From the NCBI RefSeq assembly GCF_002783505.1, contig NZ_PFGL01000027.1, positions 1 to 64,000 of the forward strand: a stretch of DNA of 64,000 nt. Direction: 5' to 3'. Positions 54,526 through 64,000 of this stretch are shown here, piece by piece. Origin of the DNA: Shewanella sp. CG12_big_fil_rev_8_21_14_0_65_47_15. Its GTDB lineage: Bacteria; Pseudomonadota; Gammaproteobacteria; Enterobacterales; Shewanellaceae. The notes beneath the pieces were generated by a model that did no database searches, had not been told where the DNA came from, and saw only the letters and a list, made by a program, of their open reading frames with translations. Within the stretch, counting starts at the first letter, position 1. Each line of letters begins with the position of its first letter. A program made the position numbers and the translations under genes.

Positions 54526-57500
54526 CTAGCGCAAGTCAAGCTGCAATGCGACGCCCGAACTTTGGGGTTCACTCTGCACTGTGATGTAATACCAACCCAG
54601 GCTTGGTGCATCGACTGTGATACTTTCTTGAGTGTTAGCTGGCGTGACAGACGCTGCATCGAAGTGTTGAGCATTGGCCCAAGTCGTCCCCGAAAACAGG
54701 CTCACATCACCACTGCCGTGGGCCGAGTTGATGCTTAACTGACTCGTACCTTCTGGCACTCAAAGATAGTAATCGCTGCGGCCATCGGCGGTGCAGATGG
54801 CTTTGCCTGAACTCAGCTCACCATAACTCAAGGGAGATTGCGTCGCGCAGGCATTGGCGATGAGAGCCGGCGTAGGTGTGTTGCTTGCGCCTGTATTGAG
54901 GGTGAGTGTGACGCCGCTAAACTCAGTGGCAGTATCTACTGTGATATAACGCCAGCCGCGATTGGCACTAAAGTTAAGCGACTCTTGATTACCCACTTGG
55001 GTGCTCCTAGCATCGGCATTATCGGCGTCGGCCCACTGACTGGCATTGAAGTAAAGATTGGCATCCCCAGAGCCGCCCTTAGTGGTGACGGTGAACTGGG
55101 TATTATCTTCCTCAACCCAGAAGTAGAAGCTGTTGCGTCCACCACTGATACACTCATTTTTGCCCAGTGTGAGCTGGCCGTAATCTAAGGTCACTGCACC
55201 GCAATTTGCTGGTGGCTCAGGATCTACGCCGCCATCTCCCAGATCGGGATCGACATCAGCGAACAGCTCAGTGGTGCTGACTTGCATATCGACACCACCA
55301 AAATCCCCCGACAAGGTAATGTAGTGCCAATATTCGTCAGGGTTTAACTGCACTTTAATGACTTGATAGTTACCGTTGCCGATCCCCGCGCCTTGGTTTT
55401 GCTCTGGGCTTGCCCAGCCTCTAGAATCGAAATAAATGTCGGCATCACCCCAACCGCCGCCAATCTTGATCCAAAGATCTTGGGCCGAGCGATCGGTATT
55501 AGTGAAGCTAAAACTGGCGCGGCCGAGTTTAGAATCAATACATTCCATCGGCACATCGATTTTCAGGCTAGCCGATTCAGTGTAACGGTAGGCTTCGTTC
55601 GTCACTTGGCAAGGTGAGTAATCCTTACTGATAGTGCCCGCAGGGCCAGTCCAATTACCTTCTCGGCCACTGGGCTCAGCGTCGACATCACTCGGGCCTT
55701 TATCGACAATGCCATTGTCAGCCGTGCTCAAGCCGCTGGCGAGCCAACCTTGCCACTCGTTGTCGTAACCTGTGCCAATACCATCCATAAAGGTTTGATA
55801 TTCAGCGTATTGGTCGTTACGTAGGTAGGCCAGAATCTGTCTTACATCGTCCCTGTGGTGCTCAAACATAAAGCGCACCGCCAGATAACCCCAGCGATAG
55901 ATGCGGTCTTGGCCCGATTCATAGTTGTTTTTGAATATGGTCGACAACATAAACTCACCGGTTTCGCCCATGGCAATCGCCGCTGGATTTGCGTCACGGT
56001 AAGAAATGTATTCTGCGAGGCCTTCAATCCACCAAATAGTATTGGCCGACGTGCCGCGGCTAAAGTCACCAAACAGGTTATAGCGCCCGTCTAGGTAGTG
56101 CACATATTCGTGTTGCAGGTTCCAGACGTGGAAATCCGGCGTGCGCCATTCGGCTTCATAGGCGATAAAACGTGCCTGATTTTTGAGTCCGGCGGGCGAA
56201 CCTTCGAGGTACATGCCGCCGTTGTCGGTATTGATACCAAAGATACTGTTGGCTAAGGATTGATATTCGGACGAACTGCCGAAGATCACTAGCTCTAAGT
56301 CATCGTTGTTATCTTGCCCCACGGGTTGCATGCCCGTTTCGAGCTTACTGTGGAAATAGCTTTCTTGGCTGGTCAGCACATCACAGGCCCACTTGGCTTG
56401 ATCTTGATAGAGATCTTGGGCGCGGATCTTAAGACTGTCGGAGCATTTCCAATTAAAAGGTAAAGCATCGGCCTCTAACTGCGCCTTAAAACCACAGATA
56501 TTGTAATCGTTACAATGGCTGCGATCGTAATAGTCGGCCATTTCTGCCGCCGCGTACCAAAGCACTTTACTCGGTTCGGTTTTGCTGGTGCTGTTGAGGA
56601 TGTTTTTAACCAGCTGGGTCACTCGCGGGCGCATGGCATCAATGTAATACAGTCTAGATAACTCTTTGACTGAGTTGACTAACAGATACTCAGCATTGGT
56701 ACCTAACAAGTCGCGATGTTCGAGCTGGAAATTATTTAGCGCATCTAAAATACCTTGATCGCGAGCGAACAGCGCCTGCATGTCATCATTCCACTGGGCG
56801 CGGAATAAGGTGGTAAACACTGAGTTTGCTGCGGCGTTCATCGCGAAACTGGCTTGCCAGTTAGCGTCGTAGTCCGTTAGCACTTTAATGGTGACATGAT
56901 TAAAATCGGCGCCGAGTTCGGCTGAGTCAATCAGGATTAAGGCTTCTTTCAACACGCCAGCATTGTCATCGGAGACAGTCCAAATTGCAGCGTTCGCAAA
57001 TAAAGCGTTGAGGGTCGATTTTAAGCTGGCCTTTGCGGCGCTGCTGTAAGCGGGCACATCATTTGGGCTGTAAAACTGCACATAGAGGGCGGCGCGGACA
57101 AAGTAAATATGTGATTCGAGATGCTGAACATCGACCCCAGTGTAGTCCTTGGCTTTAGTGGCAATGGCATTAGCCACACTGATCACATTGGCCTCGCTAA
57201 ATAGCACGGTGGCGCTACTGCCTTTGAGGCTATAGAGCTTACCGACGCATTCGGGTGTCGATTGGCTCAGTTCATCGACTAGTGCCTGACCTGATTTCCC
57301 AACAAAGTCACTGCAGTCGCTGACTTGCATCGCGGCGCTATGATTCTGCAACTTAAGTGGCGGTTGCTCAGATACTTCTCGCTTCTTGCGCGAATGCATC
57401 TTAGGCGGTTCTGTCACTGTCTGTTCTGTCATAGTTGGCTCATTCGGGGATGCCATCAATGGCGTCTCCCGCAGCAGTGGTCTATGTGATTCAATTAAGC

Positions 57501-57651
57501 TAATCGGTGCAGAGGGCGGTGGTGGGACGGGTTGAACTGGTGAACTGTTTGATGTGTTGTTACCGAATGGGGGGCTTGCATGAGTGTTATTGGCAAGAAC
57601 GGGGGTTGCAATCGCTAAGCTAATCGCTGCGAAGAGTAGTGTGTTTTTCAT
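54526..57651 (-). pseudogene. M9 collagenase with a premature TGA near its end
   Basis: A secreted protein of 963 residues before the stop. It has a Sec signal peptide (from MKNTLLFAA), an M9 N-terminal domain (about 150-450) and a catalytic site with His-Glu-Tyr-Val-His and WWIEGLAEYISY. Pre-peptidase C-type domains follow at the C-terminus. A TGA at 54760-54762 sits between DYYL and VPEGTS, where a Trp is expected from the sister repeat (FYFWVEE), and the same frame continues for 77 more residues to 54526. Catalytic parts are intact, so a shortened active enzyme is possible. The start at 57651 is chosen for the signal peptide. Confidence 0.85.
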
Positions 57652-58113
57652 TGTGTATCCGTAGTTATCTAGTCTGCAAAGCAGATCTTCCTTGGGCGTT
57701 ATTTGATGCGTGGAACCTAAGCTTGCATCAAACCTCATTGGATTATTTGCGTGATAACAATAGCGCGACAAACATCGCAGCTAGCAAATAATGCGTCCAA
57801 ATGATGGCTGTAAGTTTTTAATATATCTAGTATTTGTCTATAAATTTACCCGATACATCTTTTCTGTTCAGCTTAGGTTCAGCTTTTGCTAAATGGGTTT
57901 GCGCCGGAAGCTGAGTCTGTGGGACTCCACACCTTATAAAATGCCTGATTGAATATCTTGTGGAATGTCTGATTGAATAAGAGTGGCTATTTGGCTTGAA
58001 TTTGCGCTAGCTTAGCCGCATTAAGGTTATATGCACTTTTCCGCTGTTAGCACTCGAACCGTGCGATGCTAAGCCATCTGCGATGAGATCGATGCCATCC
58101 CAAAGGAGCTTTT
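57652..58113. other. Intergenic region between divergent genes
   Basis: It has no supported gene. It should contain the promoters of the collagenase and the oxidoreductase. A short direct repeat (AATGCCTGATTGAATA / AATGTCTGATTGAATA) lies at about 57941-57980. Confidence 0.4.
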
Positions 58114-59118
58114 ATGCCAGCTTTACCAAGCGAGTACACCCATATCCAAGTTGAGCAGCCCGGCGCCCCCGAGGTGATGCAACTATCGCGCTCGCCTTTG
58201 CCTGTGCCCGCCGCGGGGCAAGTGTTGATCCGCGTGCATGCCGCTGGAGTGAATGGCCCCGATATCAAACAAAGGGTGGGCGCATATCCACCGCCACCGG
58301 GTGCATCACCGATTATTGGGCTTGAGGTCGCCGGGGATATTTGTGCCCTCGGTGACGGTGTGAGCCAATGGGAAATCGGCGATAAAGTGTGCGCCTTAGT
58401 GCCGGGCGGGGGGTATGGTGAGTATGCACTCACCTATGCTGCCCATTGTTTGCCTATTCCAACGGGCTTTAGTTATGTGCAGGCGGCCGCACTGCCGGAA
58501 ACCTTCTTCACTGTATGGGGCAACCTGTTCATGCGTGCGGGATTGAAAGCGGGCGAGACTGTGCTGATCCACGGCGGTTCAGGTGGTATCGGCAGTACGG
58601 CAATTCAACTCGCCAGCGCCTTAGGTTCAACAGTGATAGCGACAACGGGGCAAGATGAGAAGCGCGATTATTGCTTGAGCCTCGGTGCCCAAGAGGTGAT
58701 CAATTATCGCACTCACAATTTTGTCGAAGCCGTGATGGCATTCACCCACAATAAAGGGGTCAATGTCGTGTTTGATATCGCGGGTGGCGACTTTATCAAC
58801 CTCAATTTACAGGCACTCGCAATGGATGGTCGCATGGTCTCTGTCGCTATGCAGCGTGGCCCTAAGGCCGAGATCGAACTTTTCCGCTTGATGGCGAAGC
58901 GCATTGTCTGGACGGGGTCAACCCTAAGGCCGCAGAGTGTTGAAGCCAAGGCCGAGATTGCTAAACAGTTACATGAGCGCGTGTGGCCGCTGCTCGATAG
59001 CCATCAAATAGTGCCCAATATCTTTGCCACTTTTCCCCTCAGCGAAGCACCTAAAGCCCATGCATTAATGGAGTCGGGAGCACACAGGGGGAAAGTGGTC
59101 CTCACATTGGGCGAATGA
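58114..59118 (+). CDS. NAD(P)H quinone oxidoreductase (PIG3-like MDR family)
   Basis: A 334-residue medium-chain dehydrogenase without zinc ligands. It has a GroES-like fold with VNGPDIKQRVGAYPPPPGASP, a Rossmann fold with VLIHGGSGGIGSTAIQLA and the family's ALPETFFTVWGNLF segment. This points to the TP53I3/PIG3-type quinone reductases. A CAAAGGAGC ribosome site precedes the ATG. Confidence 0.9.
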   Translation: MPALPSEYTHIQVEQPGAPEVMQLSRSPLPVPAAGQVLIRVHAAGVNGPDIKQRVGAYPPPPGASPIIGLEVAGDICALGDGVSQWEIGDKVCALVPGGGYGEYALTYAAHCLPIPTGFSYVQAAALPETFFTVWGNLFMRAGLKAGETVLIHGGSGGIGSTAIQLASALGSTVIATTGQDEKRDYCLSLGAQEVINYRTHNFVEAVMAFTHNKGVNVVFDIAGGDFINLNLQALAMDGRMVSVAMQRGPKAEIELFRLMAKRIVWTGSTLRPQSVEAKAEIAKQLHERVWPLLDSHQIVPNIFATFPLSEAPKAHALMESGAHRGKVVLTLGE

Positions 59119-59441
59119 GCAATTCCATTCACCTTAGGTTTGATTCTCTTCGGTGAGTATTTTCGGTGGGTCATATGGAGCGAATAAATACTTGCTGCGA
59201 TGATTTTTTCGACTAAAGTCGTTAGTGACTAAACTTTTTAGGGGATTTGGTCGAAATTAATGCGTAATAAGTGAAAATTTCATGGTATGAGGCATTGATT
59301 ATCGGAAATATTCTGTAAAAATACCCAGTTGAAAACGTCAGAGACTTTCCGGCGCTATTCGTGGATCAAAGCAAGCGACGCTTCGCTTATTCAGACTAAA
59401 AAACTCATAGTGTATGTGTTGATTTAAGGGTATTGGCATAT
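59119..59441 (+). other. Intergenic region
   Basis: About 320 A/T-rich bases without a gene. No clear repeat or terminator was found. It should contain the promoter of the small acidic protein gene. Confidence 0.35.
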
Positions 59442-59846
59442 ATGTATAACACAGCAAAGAAACAGGTTTGGTATGGTGAGCTGAGAACATCGAAAGGCAA
59501 CGCGATTGTCGTGCATGACAACCAGTTGCCAGACGCCTCCCCTGGACGTATCTATCTATACAACACAGATCGTGATTCGATCATTGAGTATGTTGAAGAT
59601 ATAGTCAAAGTGAACCTATATGACTTAGATGAGGCTGCGTTAAAAGCTGCTGAGGCTAAGTTTGGTGGCGCGTGGAAGGCGGCTAGGGCTCAATTCATGA
59701 GTAAGCATCAAGCTCGTATCGACCTGAACAACGTCAAGGAAACTGGACCTGTGCGTAAGGCCAAGCCTGAAGTTGAGCCTGAAATTGAAACCGATGCTAT
59801 TGGCGCGGATTTTGATGACGATTGGGGCGATGATTTTGATGATTAA
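59442..59846 (+). CDS. Hypothetical protein with acidic tail
   Basis: A 134-residue protein. A compact N-terminal domain (YNTAKKQVWYGELRTSKGN, with later LYDLDEAALKAAEAKFGG) is followed by a Lys/Pro/Glu linker and an Asp-rich tail (DFDDDWGDDFDD). No family is recognised. The ATG at 59442 is preferred to the TTG at 59433. It is a single-gene unit. Confidence 0.7.
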   Translation: MYNTAKKQVWYGELRTSKGNAIVVHDNQLPDASPGRIYLYNTDRDSIIEYVEDIVKVNLYDLDEAALKAAEAKFGGAWKAARAQFMSKHQARIDLNNVKETGPVRKAKPEVEPEIETDAIGADFDDDWGDDFDD

Positions 59847-60047
59847 CACTGAGCCAACCTAGGGGCTGACTCAGTGAGTGTAAGGGATAAAATAGTGCTT
59901 ATTTTATTCCTTATCGCTACCTTTCCCTACTGCACTTCGCTCCCTGACGTAAAACGCCTTATCTCTCATTCCTCGTCCATTTATGCTAAGTCGCGGCCCG
60001 GCATAGTCGATCACTTTGCAGGGCTGTAGCATATTAGGCCCAATGAT

Positions 60048-61082
60048 TTAGGCATCTATATCAAATTGATAGCGGCTAATATGGTGATAAACCTTACCCG
60101 GTACTAGCCACACGGCATCGCCAAATAACTCGGTTTGATTGGGCGAGTCGGGCTGCATTTGCGGCTCCAAACAGACGCCATGGTGTTGCTGTAATATCTG
60201 CTGATGGCGACCCTGAGTTCCCCCTAAGAAGTTGGCGCAGTAGAGTTGTACGCTGGGCTGGTTGGTGAAAAGGGTCATAGCGCGGCCACTAATAGGACTG
60301 CTTAAACAGCCAACACGGGCGAGTGAGCCGTCGGCATTATCCATAAGATAGCAGTGATCATAACCGCGGGTGCTCGCCAATTCGGCGGCATGCAGTTTGT
60401 CGCCTAAGCGTATCGGCTGGCTTAAATCGAAAATCGATCCTGCAGTATCGGCAATCCCAGTGGGCACACTGACATCATCCATGGTGAGATAACGTGTTGC
60501 ATCGATTTGCACTCGATGATCATGATTCGTGTTTGAGCCATCGAGATTGAAATAGCTGTGCTGGGTTAGGCTGACAGGGCAGGCTTTATCCACAGAAGCT
60601 AAGATTTCCACAAAGAGATTGTTAGCAGCAAGGCGATAATCTAATTGCACAGTGCAATTTCCGGGGAAACCCATATCGCCGTCGGGACTCATTAAGGTCA
60701 AGCGTACGCCATCGGGCAGTTGACCTAGATGCCAGTTCTTACGGTTAAACCCTTCACGGCCGCCGTGCAAACAGTTAGTCGCTTGATTGATATCTAATTG
60801 ATAATCTTGACCTTGATAGTGCATTCTGCCGTTAGCGATGCGGTTGGCAAAGCGGCCTGCAATGGCACCTAAGTGAGCCGATTGGGTCAGGTAATCTTCG
60901 GCGCTGTCACAACCTAAGACGATATTGCCACGTTCGCCGTGTTTATCTGGGGCCCATAGGGAACGGATAATACCGCCTAAGCTGATGATTTCTAATGCGA
61001 GTATGCCATTGTCGATCCTTACCCTTTCGATATCACCACCGCGGGGATCTGTCCAAGGATCTAATACGCTGAAATGTACCAT
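60048..61082 (-). CDS. galM: Aldose 1-epimerase (galactose mutarotase)
   Basis: A 344-residue protein with the galactose mutarotase pattern: GAIAGRFANRIANGR, the catalytic His region (TNCLHGGREGFNRKNW), LTQHSYFNLDG and a late QLYCANFLGG/CLEPQMQPDS with the catalytic Glu. It interconverts alpha and beta galactose ahead of GalK. It follows galK by 144 bases on the same strand. Confidence 0.93.
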   Translation of the reverse strand: MVHFSVLDPWTDPRGGDIERVRIDNGILALEIISLGGIIRSLWAPDKHGERGNIVLGCDSAEDYLTQSAHLGAIAGRFANRIANGRMHYQGQDYQLDINQATNCLHGGREGFNRKNWHLGQLPDGVRLTLMSPDGDMGFPGNCTVQLDYRLAANNLFVEILASVDKACPVSLTQHSYFNLDGSNTNHDHRVQIDATRYLTMDDVSVPTGIADTAGSIFDLSQPIRLGDKLHAAELASTRGYDHCYLMDNADGSLARVGCLSSPISGRAMTLFTNQPSVQLYCANFLGGTQGRHQQILQQHHGVCLEPQMQPDSPNQTELFGDAVWLVPGKVYHHISRYQFDIDA

Positions 61083-61226
61083 TTAGCTTCCCTCTATCTT
61101 GAGTATGTCAGAGTAACTGTTTGATTTTGCCTTTTAAAAATAATTAATACCATAGCAACCCTGGCTGAATTCGTATGGTATTGAGGGGGATTTAGGTTGT
61201 GACTGGGCGCACTTAGGCCGAGTGAC

Positions 61227-62372
61227 TCAACTGTCGATACGGCCGGCCCCTGCACTGGCTGAGCAGAGGTAAACAGTGGCATCTATTCCCGTTTTATTGA
61301 GGAATTCATGTTCTACCGCCGCGACTACAGCGTCCGTCAATTCATGGTCAACCAAGGCTACCACACAACCATCTGTCATACGTATGCCGCCACGCTCGCC
61401 AATCACTTGGCTGACAATATCGACTAAGGTATCAAATTCTGGCAGTGTCACCTCAAAATCATCCCGCAGTGAAACATGGGACTGTGCCATTAAATGGCTG
61501 AATTTCGCGATGTTATTTTGCTCTAGAGCGCGGGCTGCATTCTGGGTGCGTTGATTCTCTGTGACAACGTGTTTTGCCCTGCGATATAACACTTCATCTA
61601 ACTCGGCCTTCGCACCTTCTAATTGACGCAAATCGAGGTGGCGCAGTGCGTCCAAGCCAAAGTGTTCGGCGGCTTGGGCGCATTCATCCCGACGCTGCTG
61701 ACTAGTGGCGGCTAAACGCTGTTTCTCTATATGGGCATCTATGATGATCAGGCTTAAATTTTCTGGGATGGAAATGGCTTCACTGTCGAGGTCTAAACAG
61801 TCAATCAGCAGGGCATGATCCTGTTCGCCCATGGCACTGATCATATGATCCATGATGCTGCAAGCCGAGGCGACATAACGGTGCTCACCGCGCTGGGCTA
61901 ATTGCGCCACTGCCATTGGGGATAAATGCAGTTGGCTGCTGTCACTAATTGCCGTGCCAAAGGCGACCACTAAGGCGCCCGAGGAGGATAAACCCGCCGC
62001 AAGTGGTACATCCCCTACTACGGCTAAGTCTAAGCCTTTGGCTAATAAACCCGAGTGAGCCATGGCGGCGGTGAGGCCCTTTAGATAATTGACCCAACCA
62101 TCTTCCGGGTTCATGTCGGTTTCTTTACCAAAGGTCCACTCTTTAATTTGTCCGGGGAAGGCGTCGGCAACGGCACGAAACTTAGTATCTTCACGGCGTT
62201 TTACCGCAATAACGGTATGAAAATTAATAGCGGCAGGCAGTACAAAACCGTCGTTGTAATCTGTGTATTCCCCGATAAGATTAACGCGCCCAGGAGCTTG
62301 ATATAAATCATCGGCTTTAGTGCCAAAGGTTTGGACAAATAACTTAGTGGCGCGCTGCGCAGGATTTGACAT
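61227..62372 (-). CDS. galK: Galactokinase
   Basis: A 381-residue GHMP kinase with the galactokinase signature GRVNLIGEYTDYNDGFVLP, the ATP loop PLAAGLSSSGALVV and the C-terminal GGIRMTDGCVVALV. It phosphorylates galactose at C1. It comes before galM in a minus-strand galK-galM unit. No galT, galE or regulator is visible in the window. Confidence 0.96.
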   Translation of the reverse strand: MSNPAQRATKLFVQTFGTKADDLYQAPGRVNLIGEYTDYNDGFVLPAAINFHTVIAVKRREDTKFRAVADAFPGQIKEWTFGKETDMNPEDGWVNYLKGLTAAMAHSGLLAKGLDLAVVGDVPLAAGLSSSGALVVAFGTAISDSSQLHLSPMAVAQLAQRGEHRYVASACSIMDHMISAMGEQDHALLIDCLDLDSEAISIPENLSLIIIDAHIEKQRLAATSQQRRDECAQAAEHFGLDALRHLDLRQLEGAKAELDEVLYRRAKHVVTENQRTQNAARALEQNNIAKFSHLMAQSHVSLRDDFEVTLPEFDTLVDIVSQVIGERGGIRMTDGCVVALVDHELTDAVVAAVEHEFLNKTGIDATVYLCSASAGAGRIDS

Positions 62373-62566
62373 GCTGTGAAAACTTCCAAAAAAGCTGAGC
62401 TGATTTCGTTCTTGTCCTCGATTTATATCACGACTCAGTCGGCTATGTAACTGAGATTTTGTATGGCCAAGGCGAGATGGATTTTATGTGTGGTAATGCC
62501 GCCTCAGGGTATGAATCTAGCAGACTGATTTTAAAGGGATAGAGAGTCGTATTGAGGGTGAAAACA

Positions 62567-62597
62567 CCGACTCAGGGAGGGGTTTCCCTGAATCGGT
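62567..62597 (-). terminator. Terminator after the KefB-like gene
   Basis: ACCGACTCAGGGA pairs with TCCCTGAATCGGT with one mismatch around a 6-base loop. On the minus strand GTGTTTTC follows, so it fits the KefB-like gene at 62650. Confidence 0.65.
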
Positions 62598-62649
62598 ACA
62601 GTGTGTTATTAAGTGGTTTTAATTCAAGACAGCTTTCGCCACAGCGTCA

Positions 62650-64000
62650 CTAAACTTGGGTTGTCGCCTCGGCGTTTAGAACGGTTTTATTATCAACCTC
62701 CTCTGTCTCGGCATGCTTAGTCTCTGAGCCCGACAGCAGTTCATCGGCTACATGGTCGACAAAACCCGCACCCGCCGCTTCATAGAGGTTGTATACACTA
62801 TGCACACCCGAAGCCCGCAGGGAAGCCGCATCATCGCCATACTGCACTATGGCGCTGAGTTTACCTTGATAATTGAGCTTCTTGAGTTGCTCAACGGCAA
62901 ACAGATTCCCCGCATGGTGGGGCATAGCGAGTAATACCAATTCGAGGTTTGGGGCTCTGTCGAGCTTCTCCCAAAAATCGGTATCGGCGGCATCGCCCTG
63001 CACCACGTTACGCCCCTTGGCTCGGTGCAGATCGACGATTTCCTGTTTATGTTCAATCCCTAGGATTTCACCGCTGAATCGAGTGCGCAGTTCATCGTAG
63101 GCACCGCTACCTATGCGCCCCATACCTAGAATCAAAAAACGTGGATTACCTATTGCTATAGGTCTGTCCTCTGGGTGCAGCGGCCGCTTTTCGAGTTTGA
63201 CGAGGCGCTGCTGGAATCGTTGATAAATTCTACCTACGGTCGCGTTGAGCGGCGCCGCAAGCAGGAAGCTAAAGCTTAGGGCAACCGCAATAATCACTAG
63301 CCATTGGGAGGGTAGCCAGCCCTTGCTGGTGGCCACCGCCGCCACAATCAAACCAAACTCACTGAAGTTACCTAGGTTAAATGACCCTAGCATTGAGGTT
63401 CGGGATCTCAGTTTAAAGCGGGTGAGTATGTATACAAACAGCAGGATTTTCAGTGGGATGAGCAATACTAACAGTGCCGCAATAACAATATCCGATACCG
63501 TAGGTAAACCGTTGAGGCCAATGGTTAAGAAGAAGGCGACGAGGAAGAGTTCCTTAAAATAGAACAGGGATTTTGCCAGTTCAGAGGATTTTTTGTGCCC
63601 CGCCAATAAGATACCGATAATTAGGGCGCCTAGATCGGGTTTCAGGCCAACGGCTTCAAATAACCAAGCACCGACAACCAGCGCCATCACTAGGCCAAAA
63701 AGGACTAATAGTTCACCGTGGCCGACACGGTCAAAGGCTTTGTAAATAAGCGGCTTAGCCAGTGGCAATAAGAGTAATGCGAAGGCCCATACCGAGGGCA
63801 CATCCCCCTTGGAAATCGTTAAAAACAGTACTGCGAAGATATCCTGCATAATCAAGATACCTATGGCGACACGGCCATAGAGGGATTGCATATCCCCTTT
63901 ATCTTCCAATACTTTGACCGCAAAAACCGTACTGGAGAAGCTTAAGGCAAAGGCGAGTAAGGTCAACTGTTCGAGATTAAGACTAGTGAGCTGGGTTAAA
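62650..64000 (-). CDS. KefB/YbaL-type CPA2 potassium/proton antiporter, 5' end outside window
   Basis: The visible part (450 residues) has about nine transmembrane segments (SFSSTVFAVKVLEDKGD near its start is the CPA2 signature). A cytosolic TrkA-N/RCK Rossmann domain (about FLILGMGRIGSGAYDELR onward) and a short acidic tail follow. The frame is open to the window edge, so the true start lies beyond 64000. It probably exports potassium in exchange for protons. No ancillary KefF/KefG-like gene is visible downstream. Confidence 0.85.
   Translation of the reverse strand, partial: LTQLTSLNLEQLTLLAFALSFSSTVFAVKVLEDKGDMQSLYGRVAIGILIMQDIFAVLFLTISKGDVPSVWAFALLLLPLAKPLIYKAFDRVGHGELLVLFGLVMALVVGAWLFEAVGLKPDLGALIIGILLAGHKKSSELAKSLFYFKELFLVAFFLTIGLNGLPTVSDIVIAALLVLLIPLKILLFVYILTRFKLRSRTSMLGSFNLGNFSEFGLIVAAVATSKGWLPSQWLVIIAVALSFSFLLAAPLNATVGRIYQRFQQRLVKLEKRPLHPEDRPIAIGNPRFLILGMGRIGSGAYDELRTRFSGEILGIEHKQEIVDLHRAKGRNVVQGDAADTDFWEKLDRAPNLELVLLAMPHHAGNLFAVEQLKKLNYQGKLSAIVQYGDDAASLRASGVHSVYNLYEAAGAGFVDHVADELLSGSETKHAETEEVDNKTVLNAEATTQV

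Overview
The window looks like a chromosomal segment of a Shewanella-type marine gammaproteobacterium. This rests on the core genes (uvrD, ubiA, the YpfJ-type zinc peptidase, galK-galM, mltD, a VibrioCollagenase-type M9 peptidase) and on dispersed palindromic repeats that I associate with this genus. No rRNA, tRNA or CRISPR array was seen.

Region 1 (1 to about 23.7 kb) is most of a non-flagellar type III secretion island. Recognisable parts are sctS, sctI-sctJ-sctK, a class II TPR chaperone, two tandem secreted paralogues in the place where tip or filament genes usually sit, translocators sctE and sctB, a likely split sctQ, sctL-sctV-sctU, an OmpA-like lipoprotein, a class I chaperone and sctD. 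Cargo candidates are a protein with a clan CD cysteine-protease His-Gly/Ala-Cys signature (next to its own chaperone), a 941-residue protein with tandem TQT motifs, a 550-residue unknown with a GshA-like motif, and a clear SseJ-family GDSL acyltransferase. I did not find the ATPase (sctN), secretin (sctC), sctR, sctT or the needle (sctF); they may lie left of the window. The left edge is an 18-bp repeat array with a one-base insertion that changes its reading frame.

Region 2 (23.9 to 28.4 kb) holds a metallopeptidase, a Nudix hydrolase and a small minus-strand cluster of integron-type gene cassettes. It has three attC-like sites and no integrase in view. At least one cassette gene is frameshifted, and palindromic repeats lie between the cassettes.

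Region 3 (28.4 to 40.3 kb) is housekeeping: uvrD, ubiA, a VOC protein, a nitronate monooxygenase-like enzyme, membrane proteins, an HHH protein, a nucleotide pyrophosphohydrolase-like protein, an M13 peptidase and a flavin reductase-like protein.

Region 4 (40.3 to 64 kb) mixes decay and core genes: a truncated TadG-like gene beside a dispersed repeat, two secreted paralogues, an in-frame mdtL'-'yidZ fusion, a DUF4397-like lipoprotein, a fatty acid hydroxylase family protein, mltD, an LRR-kinase, an RND efflux pair, a collagenase with a premature TGA, a quinone oxidoreductase, galK-galM and the start-less end of a KefB-like antiporter.

All functional calls come from reading translated sequence and recalling families; no database search was run.
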